Shown here in pieces: positions 47,182-61,961 of a stretch of 64,000 nucleotides of DNA. Each line of letters starts with the position of its first letter. Within the stretch, counting starts at the first letter, position 1. The notes beneath the pieces were generated by a model. The model was not told where the DNA came from. It did no database searches and worked only from the letters and a program-made list of their open reading frames with translations. Origin of the DNA: Streptomyces ochraceiscleroticus. GTDB taxonomy: Bacteria; Actinomycetota; Actinomycetes; Streptomycetales; Streptomycetaceae. The DNA lies in NCBI RefSeq assembly GCF_000720485.1, contig NZ_JOAX01000034.1:1-64000 (forward strand), read 5' to 3'. Both the position numbers and the translations under genes were made by a program.

Positions 47182-48642
47182 TCAGGGGGTGGCGCTGCTG
47201 CCCGACGATACCGGGGCGGAATCCGCTGCCCCGGCCGGGTCCGCGGTACCCCGGAGCAGGTCCTGTTCGATCTCCTCCAGGCTGCGCCCCTTGGTCTCCG
47301 GGAGCAGCTTCCGTACGAACACGAAGGCGAGGAAGGTCATCACCGCGAAGAAGAGGAAGTTGGCGCCCGCCCCGAAGGTGTCCAGGAGCGAGGGGAACAC
47401 CAGCGCGACCGCCATGTTGAACAGCCAGTTGAAGATCACGCACAGGCTGACCGCCGCGGCCCGCAGCCTCATGGGGAACAGCTCGGGCAGCATCACCCAC
47501 TGCACCGGCCCCCAGGACACGGCGAACGACGCGATGTACAGCCCGATCCCGAGGAGCGTCAGCGTGGACAGCAGCGCACCGTAACCCAGCCCCGAGAGGT
47601 TGGTGACGGCCAGCACCACCATCGCCGCGCACATGCCCAGCGCGCCCCACAGGAGCAGCGGCTTGCGCCCCTTGCGGTCGATCAGCCGCATGGCAGGCAG
47701 CGTCATCAGCATGTTCAGCGCGCCGACACCCATGGTGGCGATGATCGCTCCGCTGTCCCCGAAGCCGACGTTGGTCAGCAGCCGGGGCGCGTAGTAGATG
47801 ATCGTGTTGATGCCGACGAAGTTCTGGAAGAACACCAGCAGCATCCCGACCACGAAGACCGGCCGCAGCTTCGGCGCCAGCAGGTGCCGGAAGGTCAGGC
47901 TCTCGGTCTGCGCACGCTCGGTCCGTACGGTCTCCTCGATCTCCGCCAGCTCGGCGCCGGCCGCCGCGCCGTCCCCGCGCAGCTGCAGGAGCACCCGCCG
48001 CGCCTCGTCGCCGCGCCCCTTGCCGACCAGCCAGCGCGGGCTCTCCGGCTGCGTGATGATGCCGATCGCCAGGACGGCGGCCGGGACCACGCCGAGCCCG
48101 ATCATCCAGCGCCAGGCGCCGGAGTCGTGGAAGAGGTAGTCGGTGACGTACGCGAGGAAGATGCCCACCGTGACCAGCAGTTGCATCAGGGAGGCCAGCC
48201 CGCCGCGCACGTGCTTGGGCGCCAGCTCCGTCAAGTACAGCGGGACGACGACGGACGCGATGCCGACGCCGATGCCGAGGACGAAGCGGAAGACGATCAG
48301 CATCCAGACGTGCGTCGCGAACGACGCGCCGAGCGTGCCGAGGATGAAGACCCCGGAGGCGGCGAGGATCAGCCGGCGGCGGCCCCAGGAGTCCGACAGC
48401 CGCCCGGACAGGCCGGCGCCGAGCATCGCGCCGACCAGCAGTCCGGAGACGACCATGCCCTCCAGCAGCGGGCTCATCGGAAGGTCGCGCTTGATGTAGA
48501 GGAGTGCGCCGGAGATGACGCCGGTGTCGTAGCCCCACAGGATGCCGCCGAGAGCGCCGAAGACCCAGATCAGCGCGTTCTTGAGGCGGGGTGCTGACGT
48601 ACGAGGTGCTGCTGTACGAGGTGCTGACGTGGAAGGTGCCAT
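47182..48642 (-). CDS. MFS sugar porter
   Basis: A 486-residue transporter with 12 membrane segments of the sugar porter family: GGILWGYDTGVISGALLYIKRD, DSWGRRRLILA, PESPRWLVGKGR, GINTIIYYAPRLL and the C-terminal LPETKGRSLEEIEQDL. It likely imports a hexose, pentose or polyol by proton symport. ATG at 48642 has AAGGGG eight bases upstream; a GTG at 48651 overlapping the dehydrogenase stop is the alternative. Residues 3-17 are APRT-like repeats coded by a 15-bp tandem repeat. In an operon with the dehydrogenase. Confidence 0.9.
   Translation of the reverse strand: MAPSTSAPRTAAPRTSAPRLKNALIWVFGALGGILWGYDTGVISGALLYIKRDLPMSPLLEGMVVSGLLVGAMLGAGLSGRLSDSWGRRRLILAASGVFILGTLGASFATHVWMLIVFRFVLGIGVGIASVVVPLYLTELAPKHVRGGLASLMQLLVTVGIFLAYVTDYLFHDSGAWRWMIGLGVVPAAVLAIGIITQPESPRWLVGKGRGDEARRVLLQLRGDGAAAGAELAEIEETVRTERAQTESLTFRHLLAPKLRPVFVVGMLLVFFQNFVGINTIIYYAPRLLTNVGFGDSGAIIATMGVGALNMLMTLPAMRLIDRKGRKPLLLWGALGMCAAMVVLAVTNLSGLGYGALLSTLTLLGIGLYIASFAVSWGPVQWVMLPELFPMRLRAAAVSLCVIFNWLFNMAVALVFPSLLDTFGAGANFLFFAVMTFLAFVFVRKLLPETKGRSLEEIEQDLLRGTADPAGAADSAPVSSGSSATP
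48593..48637. repeat. 15-bp tandem repeat, three copies, in the MFS gene
   Basis: Copies at 48593-48607, 48608-48622 and 48623-48637 encode the repeated peptide around SAPRT/AAPRT in the cytosolic N-terminus of the MFS protein. Copy number may vary without shifting the frame. Confidence 0.75.
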
Positions 48643-48647
48643 GCCCG

Positions 48648-49652
48648 TCACCCCTTGGCCGGTGCGAGGTGGATCTTGCGGCCCGTGCCGGCCTTGAAGC
48701 GGGCCACGGCCTCGTCGAAGTCCTCCAGCCCGAAGACGTCGCTGACCAGCGGTTCCAGGTCGAGGCCCGAGGCGAGGACGTCGATGGCGGGCTGGAAGCT
48801 GTTGTGCACGGCCATCGACCCGATGATGTCGATCTCGCTGTTGTATACGAGGTACGGCGAGAACGCGGCCTTGCGGGACGGGTCCGTGACACCGAACTGC
48901 AGGAACGTACCGCCCTTGCGGACGCGCCCCAGCCCGTCCTCGATGGCGGGCACCGCACCGGTCGCGTCGACGACCACCTCGAAGCCCGGGCCCTTGCCCC
49001 GCGCGAGCTTGTCCGCGCTGGTCACGGCCGCGTCCAGGCCGAACGACTCGGCGAACGCCAGCCGCTCCTCGTTCAGGTCCACCACCGATACGGAGGCGGC
49101 GCCCGCGGTCCGTACGAGCGCGGCCATCATCAGGCCCATCGTGCCCGCGCCGTAGATCAGGTAGTGCTCGCCGGGACGGCGCGGCAGCCGGTTCAGCCCG
49201 TGCACCGCGCAGGACAACGGCTCGATCAGCCCGGCCGCGGCCTCGGAGAACGAGTCGGGGATCACGTAACAGCAGCGGGCCGGCACGGCGACCCGCTCGG
49301 CGAAGCCGCCGGCCTGCGTGACGCCGATCGCGCGGTAGTCCTCGCAGAGGTTGCCGCGGCCGATCCGGCAGTAATGACAGGCGCCGCACGGCATGTTGGG
49401 GTCCACGGCAACCCGGTCGCCGACGGCCGGCGCGGTGACACCCTCGCCGACCTCGATCACCTCGCCGGTCAGCTCGTGCCCGGGGATCACCGGGTACGTC
49501 ACGGGCGGCAGCTCGCCGCCGAGGATGTGCATGTCCGTCCCGCACAGGCCGCACGAGGAGACGCGGACGACGACCTCGCCGGGTTCGGGCCGGGGGTCCG
49601 GCACGTCGGCCGGGGCGGCTCGGCCCGGCTCGGTGACCACGACAGCGCGCAT
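48648..49652 (-). CDS. Zinc-dependent alcohol/polyol dehydrogenase
   Basis: A 334-residue medium-chain dehydrogenase. Catalytic zinc residues are in SSCGLCGTDMH and PGHELTGEV, the structural zinc is MPCGACHYCRIGRGNLCE (four cysteines), and the cofactor site is YLIYGAGTMGLMMAALV followed by VVDLNEERL, where the Asp suggests NAD. It resembles sorbitol/threonine-type dehydrogenases. With a sugar porter behind it and a PfkB kinase nearby, oxidation of a polyol to a ketose is likely. ATG at 49652 follows GGAGG. Divergent from lacI. Confidence 0.88.
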   Translation of the reverse strand: MRAVVVTEPGRAAPADVPDPRPEPGEVVVRVSSCGLCGTDMHILGGELPPVTYPVIPGHELTGEVIEVGEGVTAPAVGDRVAVDPNMPCGACHYCRIGRGNLCEDYRAIGVTQAGGFAERVAVPARCCYVIPDSFSEAAAGLIEPLSCAVHGLNRLPRRPGEHYLIYGAGTMGLMMAALVRTAGAASVSVVDLNEERLAFAESFGLDAAVTSADKLARGKGPGFEVVVDATGAVPAIEDGLGRVRKGGTFLQFGVTDPSRKAAFSPYLVYNSEIDIIGSMAVHNSFQPAIDVLASGLDLEPLVSDVFGLEDFDEAVARFKAGTGRKIHLAPAKG

Positions 49653-49781
49653 ATCGCGCCTCCACTTCGTTGTGCTGGTCTGATGCTGGTGCTGCGACTC
49701 GGTGCCGCACGCCGGTCCGGTCCTCGGCGGATCAGGTTGCGAGTCCCGCGGCATATCGATTGCGGGGAGGCTAGTCCCGAC

Positions 49782-49805
49782 GTAAACGCTTACGCAAGCG
49801 TTTAC
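49782..49805. promoter_or_regulatory. LacI-family operator palindrome
   Basis: Perfect 10-bp arms GTAAACGCTT (49782-49791) and AAGCGTTTAC (49796-49805) with four bases between. Each arm region holds a central CG step as in LacI-family sites, 12 bp apart. It lies between the divergent dehydrogenase and lacI genes and so can control both. Confidence 0.85.
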
Positions 49806-49887
49806 GCGACGCTTCTGATGCGTTACGGTTTCCCCAAATCACGCACGCCGTCGGACACGTCGGCCACGTCGGGGAGGACGGCACCGT

Positions 49888-50892
49888 ATGGCGACGATGG
49901 TGGATGTCGCACGTCGCGCGGGGGTTTCCGTGGCGACGGTCTCGCACGTGCTGAACGAGACCCGACCCGTGCGCCCCGACACCCGCAAGTCCGTCCTGGA
50001 CGCGATCGACGAGCTGGGTTACACCCACAACACGCTCGCCCGCTCCCTGGTCACCTCGCGCACCCGCTCCATCGGCCTCGCGGTCTCCGCGATCAGCAAC
50101 CCGTACTTCACCGAGATCCTGCAGGGCGTCGAGGCGGGCGCGCTGGAGGCCGGGTACAGCCTGCTGATCGCCGACCCGCACGACGACCCGGTCCACGAGC
50201 GCAAGGTCGTCCAGCTGCTGCACGAGCGCCGGGTGGACGGCATGATCGTCGCGCCCTCCGCCGAACCCGCCGCGCTCGTCGAGTACGTCACCAAGCGCGC
50301 CGTGCCCACCGTCTACCTCGACCGCCTCGTCGGCGACGCGCACGACCAGGTCTGCGCCGAGAGCACCGCGCCGATACGGCAGCTCGTCGAGCACCTGGCC
50401 GACCTCGGGCACACCCGGATCGGCCTGGTCGCGGGCCTGCCGGGGCTGAGCACGACCACCGAGCGCGTCGCCGGCTACCGCGAAGGACTGCGGTCCCGCG
50501 GGCTGCCGTTCGCGCCCGAACTGCTCGCGGGCGGCAACTCCGAGGCGGAGGGCGCCGAGGACGCCACCCGCCATCTGCTCGCCGCGCCCGAGCCGCCCAC
50601 CGCCGTGATCACCGCCAACAACGCCATGACCATCGGCGCCCTGAAGGCCCTGGGCGAGATGGGCCTGCGCGTACCGCGCGACATCGCGCTCGCCTGCTTC
50701 GACGACTTCTCCTGGGCGGACCTCTTCTCGCCCCGCCTCACCGCGATCTCCCAGCCCAGCCGGGAGATCGGCGCGGCAGCGGTCCAGCTCCTCCTGGACC
50801 GCCTGGACGACCCGGCCCGGCCCCCGCGCACCATCCGCCTGCCGTGCACGTTCGTGCATCGGACGTCGTGCGGGTGCGGGGAGGGGGCGTGA
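49888..50892 (+). CDS. LacI-family regulator of the sugar locus
   Basis: A 334-residue LacI protein. The N-terminal helix-turn-helix and hinge are ATMVDVARRAGVSVATVSHVLNETRPVRPDTRKSVLDAIDELGYTHNTLARSL. The periplasmic-binding-like sensor follows (SIGLAVSAISNPYFTEILQGVEAGALEAGY; CFDDFSWADLFSPRLTAISQP). It starts at ATG 49888. The strong palindrome 83 bp upstream is the likely operator, controlling the dehydrogenase-porter operon and lacI itself. The inducer is probably a sugar or polyol taken up by the porter. Confidence 0.92.
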   Translation: MATMVDVARRAGVSVATVSHVLNETRPVRPDTRKSVLDAIDELGYTHNTLARSLVTSRTRSIGLAVSAISNPYFTEILQGVEAGALEAGYSLLIADPHDDPVHERKVVQLLHERRVDGMIVAPSAEPAALVEYVTKRAVPTVYLDRLVGDAHDQVCAESTAPIRQLVEHLADLGHTRIGLVAGLPGLSTTTERVAGYREGLRSRGLPFAPELLAGGNSEAEGAEDATRHLLAAPEPPTAVITANNAMTIGALKALGEMGLRVPRDIALACFDDFSWADLFSPRLTAISQPSREIGAAAVQLLLDRLDDPARPPRTIRLPCTFVHRTSCGCGEGA

Positions 50893-51086
50893 ATGCGGTG
50901 GCTGCGCGGCACGCCCCTGCGATACGGCCGCGGGTCTCCGGCCGCGGCCGGGCCGGTCGGCGTACTCGTCGACCGGCGGTGTGCTGCCCGCCCCGTCACC
51001 TGACCCATTGTCAGCCACGCCCGTCATACGGCGGCGCCGCATGACACACCCGTACTACCCCGGACCGGCCCCGGAAAGGACCCCTC

Positions 51087-52064
51087 GTGATCGTCGTCGC
51101 CGGCGAAGCCCTCATCGACCTCGTCCCCGCGAGCACAGCGGACGGCGGGCGCGCGCCCGCGGACGGTGCCGCGCTGCCCGCGCTGTCGCCGCAGCGGGGC
51201 GGGGGCCCGTACAACACCGCGGTCGCGCTGGGCCGGCTCGGCTCACCCGCCGCTTTCTGCTCGCGGGTCTCGACGGACGCCTTCGGCGCGTCGCTGCTGG
51301 ACGGCCTGCGGGCGGCCGGCGTGGACACCTCGCTGGTCCAGCGGGGCGCCGAGCCCACCACGCTCGCGCTCGCCGACATCAGTCCGGACGGCTCGGCCGG
51401 CTACGGCTTCTACGTCGAGGGCACCGCCGACCGCCTCTTCACCCTGCCGCCCGCCCTCCCCGACGAAGCGCGCGCCCTCTCCCTGGGCACCTGCTCGCTC
51501 GTACTGGAACCGGGCGCGAGCGCGTACGAAGCGCTGCTGCGACGGGAGGCGGCCCGCGGCGTGTTCACCGCGCTGGACCCGAACATCCGCGCCGGCCTGA
51601 TCGCCGACCCGGACGCCTACCGCGCCCGCTTCCGCTCCTGGCTCCCGCACACCGCCCTGCTGAAGCTCTCTGAGGAGGACGCGCGGTGGCTGGCCGGGGC
51701 GGAGGATCTTCCGGAGGCGGCGGCCGCCGACGCGGTGGCCGGAGCGATCAAGGAGTGGCTGGCCGCGGGCCCTGCGGCCGTGGTGCTCACCCGGGGCGGC
51801 GCCGGCCTGACCGCCGCGACACCGGCCGGCGAGGTGACCGTACCGGGCGTACGCGTCGACGTCGTGGACACCATCGGCGCAGGCGACACGGTCAACGCGG
51901 CGCTGCTGCACCGCCTGGACGCGCACCACGCACTCTCCCCCGCCGCGCTGGGCCGCCTGGACGCGGACGCCTGGCGGGACATCCTCGGCTTCGCCGCCCG
52001 CGCCGCCGCGCTCACCTGCTCGCGCGCGGGCGCGGAACCGCCGTACGCGTCGGACCTGGCCTGA
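51087..52064 (+). CDS. PfkB-family carbohydrate kinase (fructokinase-like)
   Basis: A 325-residue sugar kinase. It starts VIVVAGEALIDLVPA, has the substrate motif RGGGPYNTAVALGRLGSPAAF and the C-terminal PfkB signature VDVVDTIGAGDTVNAALLHRL with the catalytic Asp. It resembles fructokinases. In context it could phosphorylate the ketose made by the dehydrogenase. GTG at 51087 follows GGAAAGGA. It reads in the same direction as lacI, 194 bp after it. Confidence 0.88.
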   Translation: MIVVAGEALIDLVPASTADGGRAPADGAALPALSPQRGGGPYNTAVALGRLGSPAAFCSRVSTDAFGASLLDGLRAAGVDTSLVQRGAEPTTLALADISPDGSAGYGFYVEGTADRLFTLPPALPDEARALSLGTCSLVLEPGASAYEALLRREAARGVFTALDPNIRAGLIADPDAYRARFRSWLPHTALLKLSEEDARWLAGAEDLPEAAAADAVAGAIKEWLAAGPAAVVLTRGGAGLTAATPAGEVTVPGVRVDVVDTIGAGDTVNAALLHRLDAHHALSPAALGRLDADAWRDILGFAARAAALTCSRAGAEPPYASDLA

Positions 52065-52190
52065 TCCGGCCTGGCCGGTCCGACCTGACCTGGCCCGATG
52101 GCCGCCCTGGGCGGGTGGGGCGGCGGGGCAGCGAGGCACCGCCTGCCGCCGCTCATGCGCTCAGGGCGCTCAGGCGCCCATCGCGGCTGA

Positions 52191-53237
<1,047 letters not shown>

Positions 53238-53272
53238 TCAGGGGCTGTGCCCCTGTCCGCCCCTTCCGCCCG

Positions 53273-56338
<3,066 letters not shown>

Positions 56339-56902
56339 GCCGGTCGGCACCTTTCGTGAGAGGAGCGGGGTGCCGCGCACCCCCGCCCCAGGGTATGGGG
56401 GCCGCCGCGGCAATGTCTGTCGATGTCGTTTCGATGCCACACACGAGCCTATAGCACGTGCATTCGATTTACGGTCTCCGCCGGACGGCTTCACCCGAAG
56501 GTGTGGCCGAACGGCATTCCGCTGACGCGAAGGCGCCGGTGCCCCGGCGCACTACCGCGGAGCGGCCTGCTGCACAACGGAACCGGACGCCTGGTCCGCC
56601 GCGCCGAACGCCTGCTCACGGCGGCGCCGGACGTCGGATCCCACCGCGTCCTTCACGGTAACGCCGGGGTCTGACAACGCCGGTTCCCGAACCGATCACC
56701 GCGTCACTGACCTGCACATATATGCCCGTGGACCGACGAGCGCGCAGGCACGGACACCTCATCGGCCCGGCCGGGCGCACTCCTCCTGCAACAACGGAAC
56801 CGGCCCGGCCCTTCCCCCTCCGCGTGGCTGGGCCCCCGCGCGCTCCCGGCTGGCGACGTGCGCCGACTCCCGCCGTGACGGCGGTGGCGCTAGCTTCGGA
56901 CC
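56339..56902. other. Divergent intergenic region uvrA / DinB gene
   Basis: A stretch of 564 bp without a convincing gene. It must contain the promoters of uvrA and of the mycothiol-type gene. An imperfect TCGA-type dyad at 56420-56434 was considered as a LexA site and not accepted. No RNA element was recognised. Confidence 0.4.
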
Positions 56903-57631
56903 ATGACCGACACCGCACAGGAATTCGCGTACGACGCGGCAGCCGTCCACGCCGCCACCGACCGCCTGCTGGTCTCCGTGGCCAAGCTCGACGACGAGGC
57001 CGTCGGGGAGCCGTCCCTGCTGCCCGGCTGGTCCCGCGGCCATGTGCTCGCCCACCTCGCGCGCAACGCCGACGCGCTCGCCAACCTCTTCGCGTGGGCG
57101 CGTACGGGCATCCGCACGCCCATGTACGCCACCCCCGCTGCCCGCGACGCCGACATCGAGCGGGACGCCGACCGGCCGCTGGCCGTCCACCTGGAGGACC
57201 TGCGGTCCAGCGCCGAGCGCTGGGAGACGGCCTGCTCGGCCCTGGGGCCCGAGCGCCTGTCGTACGAGGTGGAGATGCGCAACGGCGTCGTCGAGCGGGC
57301 CGGACGGCTGCCCTTCCGCCGGCTCGCGGAGGTAGAGCTGCACCACGTGGACCTCGGCGTCGGCTACACGGTCGAGCACCTGGCGGCGGAGTACGTGGAC
57401 GCCGAGCTGGCCTTCCTCGCGGAGCAGCGGCTGAAGGGACACCCGGACGTCGCCGCACTGGAGCTGTGCACCGACGACGGGCGGAGCTGGCGGACGGGCC
57501 GCGCCAACGGCACACCGCTCACCGTCAGCGGTTCCCCGGCCGCGCTCGTCGGCTGGCTCACCGGCCGCTCCAAGGGCACCGGCCTCACCACCGCCGACGG
57601 CGCCGCCCTGCCCGAGCTGCCGGACCGCTGA
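56903..57631 (+). CDS. Maleylpyruvate isomerase-family (DinB fold) mycothiol enzyme
   Basis: A 242-residue protein of the mycothiol-dependent maleylpyruvate isomerase/DinB family. Metal-binding histidines are in SRGHVLAHLARNADAL and AEVELHHVDLGVGYT (E-x3-H), and LPGWSRGHVLAHLA is the family's opening. It ends with a small C-terminal domain (SKGTGLTTADGAALPELPDR). It probably uses mycothiol for a transfer or isomerisation; the substrate is unknown. ATG at 56903. It is followed by an MBL hydrolase 73 bp downstream, the usual order in Streptomyces. Confidence 0.88.
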   Translation: MTDTAQEFAYDAAAVHAATDRLLVSVAKLDDEAVGEPSLLPGWSRGHVLAHLARNADALANLFAWARTGIRTPMYATPAARDADIERDADRPLAVHLEDLRSSAERWETACSALGPERLSYEVEMRNGVVERAGRLPFRRLAEVELHHVDLGVGYTVEHLAAEYVDAELAFLAEQRLKGHPDVAALELCTDDGRSWRTGRANGTPLTVSGSPAALVGWLTGRSKGTGLTTADGAALPELPDR

Positions 57632-57704
57632 CCGGGCGTCGGCCGGTACCGCGGTACGCCCCCGGACGCGCTGCCTCCAGGGCCCCGGCCAGTAGGCTGC
57701 GGGC

Positions 57705-58361
57705 ATGGCGTACACCGGAGCAGTCAAGGTCGGCGGACCGGCCGACGTACACGAGCTGACCGATCTGATGATCTCCAAGGTCGCGGTCGGTCCGATGAAC
57801 AACAACGCCTACCTGCTGCGCTGCCGCGCGACCGATACGCAGGTGCTGATCGACGCCGCCGCGGAGCCGGACACGCTCCTCGGGCTGATCGGCGAGAGCG
57901 GCATCACCTCGGTCGTCACCACGCACCAGCACGGCGACCATTGGGGAGCGCTCCGCGATGTCGTCGAGCGGACCGGCGCGCGGACCTTCGCCGGCCGCTA
58001 CGACGCCGAGGGCATTCCCGTCCCGACGGACGTCCTCGTCGAGGACGGCGACACCATCAGCGTCGGACGGGTCACGCTCACCGCCCGCCACCTGGTCGGC
58101 CACACCCCCGGCAGCATCGCCTTGATCTACGACGACCCGCACGGCCACCCGCACCTCTTCACGGGCGACTGCCTCTTCCCCGGCGGGGTCGGCAACACCC
58201 GCGGCAACGCGAAGGACTTCGCCAGCCTGATCGAGGACGTCGAGAACAAGCTCTTCGCGCGACTGCCGGACGAGACCTGGGTGTACCCGGGCCACGGCGC
58301 GGACACCACCCTCGGCGCCGAGCGCCCGCACCTCGCGGAGTGGCGCGAGCGCGGCTGGTGA
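57705..58361 (+). CDS. MBL-fold metallo-hydrolase (glyoxalase II-like)
   Basis: A 218-residue metallo-beta-lactamase fold protein. Metal ligands: THQHGDHWGAL (H-x-H-x-D-H at about residues 74-79), HTPGS, TGDCLF and PGHGADT at the end. The order and size resemble glyoxalase II and persulfide dioxygenases. The start is ATG at 57705. It is convergent with the TerC-family gene and a strong hairpin separates them. Exact substrate is not known. Confidence 0.9.
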   Translation: MAYTGAVKVGGPADVHELTDLMISKVAVGPMNNNAYLLRCRATDTQVLIDAAAEPDTLLGLIGESGITSVVTTHQHGDHWGALRDVVERTGARTFAGRYDAEGIPVPTDVLVEDGDTISVGRVTLTARHLVGHTPGSIALIYDDPHGHPHLFTGDCLFPGGVGNTRGNAKDFASLIEDVENKLFARLPDETWVYPGHGADTTLGAERPHLAEWRERGW

Positions 58362-58379
58362 CGCGACGGGCAAGCGACG

Positions 58380-58419
58380 AGCGCGCGGTGTACGGGCGGG
58401 GGCCCGCACACCGCGCGCT
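58380..58419. terminator. Bidirectional terminator between MBL and TerC genes
   Basis: Perfect 12-bp arms AGCGCGCGGTGT (58380-58391) and ACACCGCGCGCT (58408-58419) around a GC-rich inner stem, between convergent genes. Confidence 0.75.
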
Positions 58420-58448
58420 GTCTGTACGCCTGCGCCTCGGACTCAGGC

Positions 58449-59459
58449 TCAGGCGCCTATGGAGTCCTTGTCCTTGCCCTCCGTACCGCCCGCTCCGGCG
58501 GCGGCCTCGGCCTGCGCCTGCTTCTTGGAGGCGCGCAGGCTGGTGATCGTCGTGATGATCAGCACGGCGCAGATGACGCCCAGCGAGACCGGGATGCTGA
58601 TCTCCGGGACGTGCACCCCGGACTCGTGCAGCGCGTGCAGCACCAGCTTCACGCCGATGAAGCCGAGGATGACCGACAGGCCGTACGAGAGGTGGACCAG
58701 CTTCTTCAGCAGTCCGCCGATGAGGAAGTACAGCTGCCGCAGACCCATCAGGGCGAAGGCGTTGGCCGTGAAGACGATGTACGGGTCCTGGGTGAGACCG
58801 AAGATTGCGGGGATCGAGTCCAGCGCGAAGAGGACGTCGGTGGTGCCGATCGCCAGCATGACGATCAGCATCGGCGTCATCAGGCGCTTGCCGTTCTCCA
58901 CGATGAACAGCTTCGTGCCGTGGTACTTGTCGGTCGACGGGAAGCGCCGCTCGACCATCTTCAGGAAGCGGTTCTCCTCGAACTCCTCGTCCTCCTCCTC
59001 GGCGCGCGCCTCCTGGATGAGCTTCCAGGCCGTCCAGATGAGGAAGGCGCCGAAGATGTAGAAGACCCAGGAGAAGTTGGCGATGATCGCCGCGCCGGCG
59101 CCGATGAAGACGGCCCGCAGTACGAGCGCGATCAGCACGCCGACCATCAGCACCCGCTGCTGGTATATCGACGGCACCGCGAACTTCGCCATGATCAGGA
59201 CGAAGACGAAGAGGTTGTCGACGCTCAGCGACTTCTCGGTGATGAAGCCGGCGAAGAACTCACCGGCCGGCTGTCCGCCGCCGAACAGGAAGAGCCCGAG
59301 CCCGAAGAGGGCGGCGAGCGCGATCCAGACGCCGGTCCAGATACCGGCTTCCTTGATGCTCACGTCGTGCGGCTTGCGGCCGCCGATGAAGAAATCGGCG
59401 GCGATGAGGGCGCACAGACCAAGAATGGTCAGCACCCACAGGGTCAGGGAAACGTCCAC
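58449..59459 (-). CDS. TerC/Alx-family membrane protein, probable manganese exporter
   Basis: A 336-residue integral membrane protein with about nine segments. TerC family marks: IAADFFIGGRKPHDVSIKEAGIWTGVWIALA, TEKSLSVDNLFVFVLIM with the conserved Asp-Asn pair, AIGTTDVLFALDSIPAIFGLTQDPYIVFTANAFALMGLRQLYFL, and a cytosolic loop rich in Glu. Homologues such as Alx export manganese. GTG at 59459 follows GGAGGAGC. It is preceded by a yybP-ykoY riboswitch with a hairpin over the ribosome binding site, which supports a manganese role. It is not linked to tellurite genes here. Confidence 0.9.
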   Translation of the reverse strand: MDVSLTLWVLTILGLCALIAADFFIGGRKPHDVSIKEAGIWTGVWIALAALFGLGLFLFGGGQPAGEFFAGFITEKSLSVDNLFVFVLIMAKFAVPSIYQQRVLMVGVLIALVLRAVFIGAGAAIIANFSWVFYIFGAFLIWTAWKLIQEARAEEEDEEFEENRFLKMVERRFPSTDKYHGTKLFIVENGKRLMTPMLIVMLAIGTTDVLFALDSIPAIFGLTQDPYIVFTANAFALMGLRQLYFLIGGLLKKLVHLSYGLSVILGFIGVKLVLHALHESGVHVPEISIPVSLGVICAVLIITTITSLRASKKQAQAEAAAGAGGTEGKDKDSIGA

Positions 59460-59463
59460 TGCT

Positions 59464-59510
59464 CCTCCGGCAGGTCGTAACAACACAAACAGCGTCGTCG
59501 CTGCCGGAGG
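59464..59510 (-). promoter_or_regulatory. Hairpin hiding the TerC-gene ribosome binding site
   Basis: On the minus strand CCTCCGGCAG (59510-59501) pairs exactly with CTGCCGGAGG (59473-59464), 10 bp with a 27-base loop. The second arm contains the GGAGG of the ribosome binding site. The first arm contains the 3' strand of the riboswitch P1 stem, so the two folds exclude each other. Confidence 0.8.
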
Positions 59511-59601
59511 TCTCTTCCGCCCCGAGGGGCCGGCGCCCCGGGATCTCCAACCGATCCGTGATGACGGGTACGCCGCAGGCGGGAATACTCCCCTCCGCAC
59601 A
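59501..59601 (-). ncRNA. yybP-ykoY manganese riboswitch
   Basis: Read on the minus strand: CGGAGG then GGAGTA near the 5' end (59597-59586), CCCGTCATCACGG in the middle, and AAGAGACC then CCTCCG at the 3' end (59517-59505). CGGAGG and CCTCCG form stem P1, and the GGAGUA and AAGACC-like elements are the conserved metal-binding loops of this riboswitch class. It lies directly before a TerC-family gene, its most typical target. Confidence 0.85.
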
Positions 59602-59804
59602 AAAGAGCGTAAAGGAACGCCATGGAAAAGTAAAGAGTTAGGCAAAATGCCAGGTCACAGCGGTGTGACAGAGGGCGTGACAGGGCGGTCCGGTCTGTCC
59701 CCGGACGCGCCGGTGGACGCACGCGCTCAGCCCGTACGCCCACCGATTCCCCGCTGCCCCGTTTCCCGGCCTTCCCGATCCGGTTACTCCAATCGGGCCT
59801 CCCG

Positions 59805-61961
<2,157 letters not shown>

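Noticed and set aside
56420..56434. TCGA-type dyad as a LexA box before uvrA
   Set aside because: Length and spacing differ from the Streptomyces LexA site (GAAC-N4-GTTC core), so it was not accepted.
58449..59459. TerC as part of a tellurite resistance operon
   Set aside because: The only other ter-type gene (TerD) is 58 kb away; the manganese riboswitch points to metal export.
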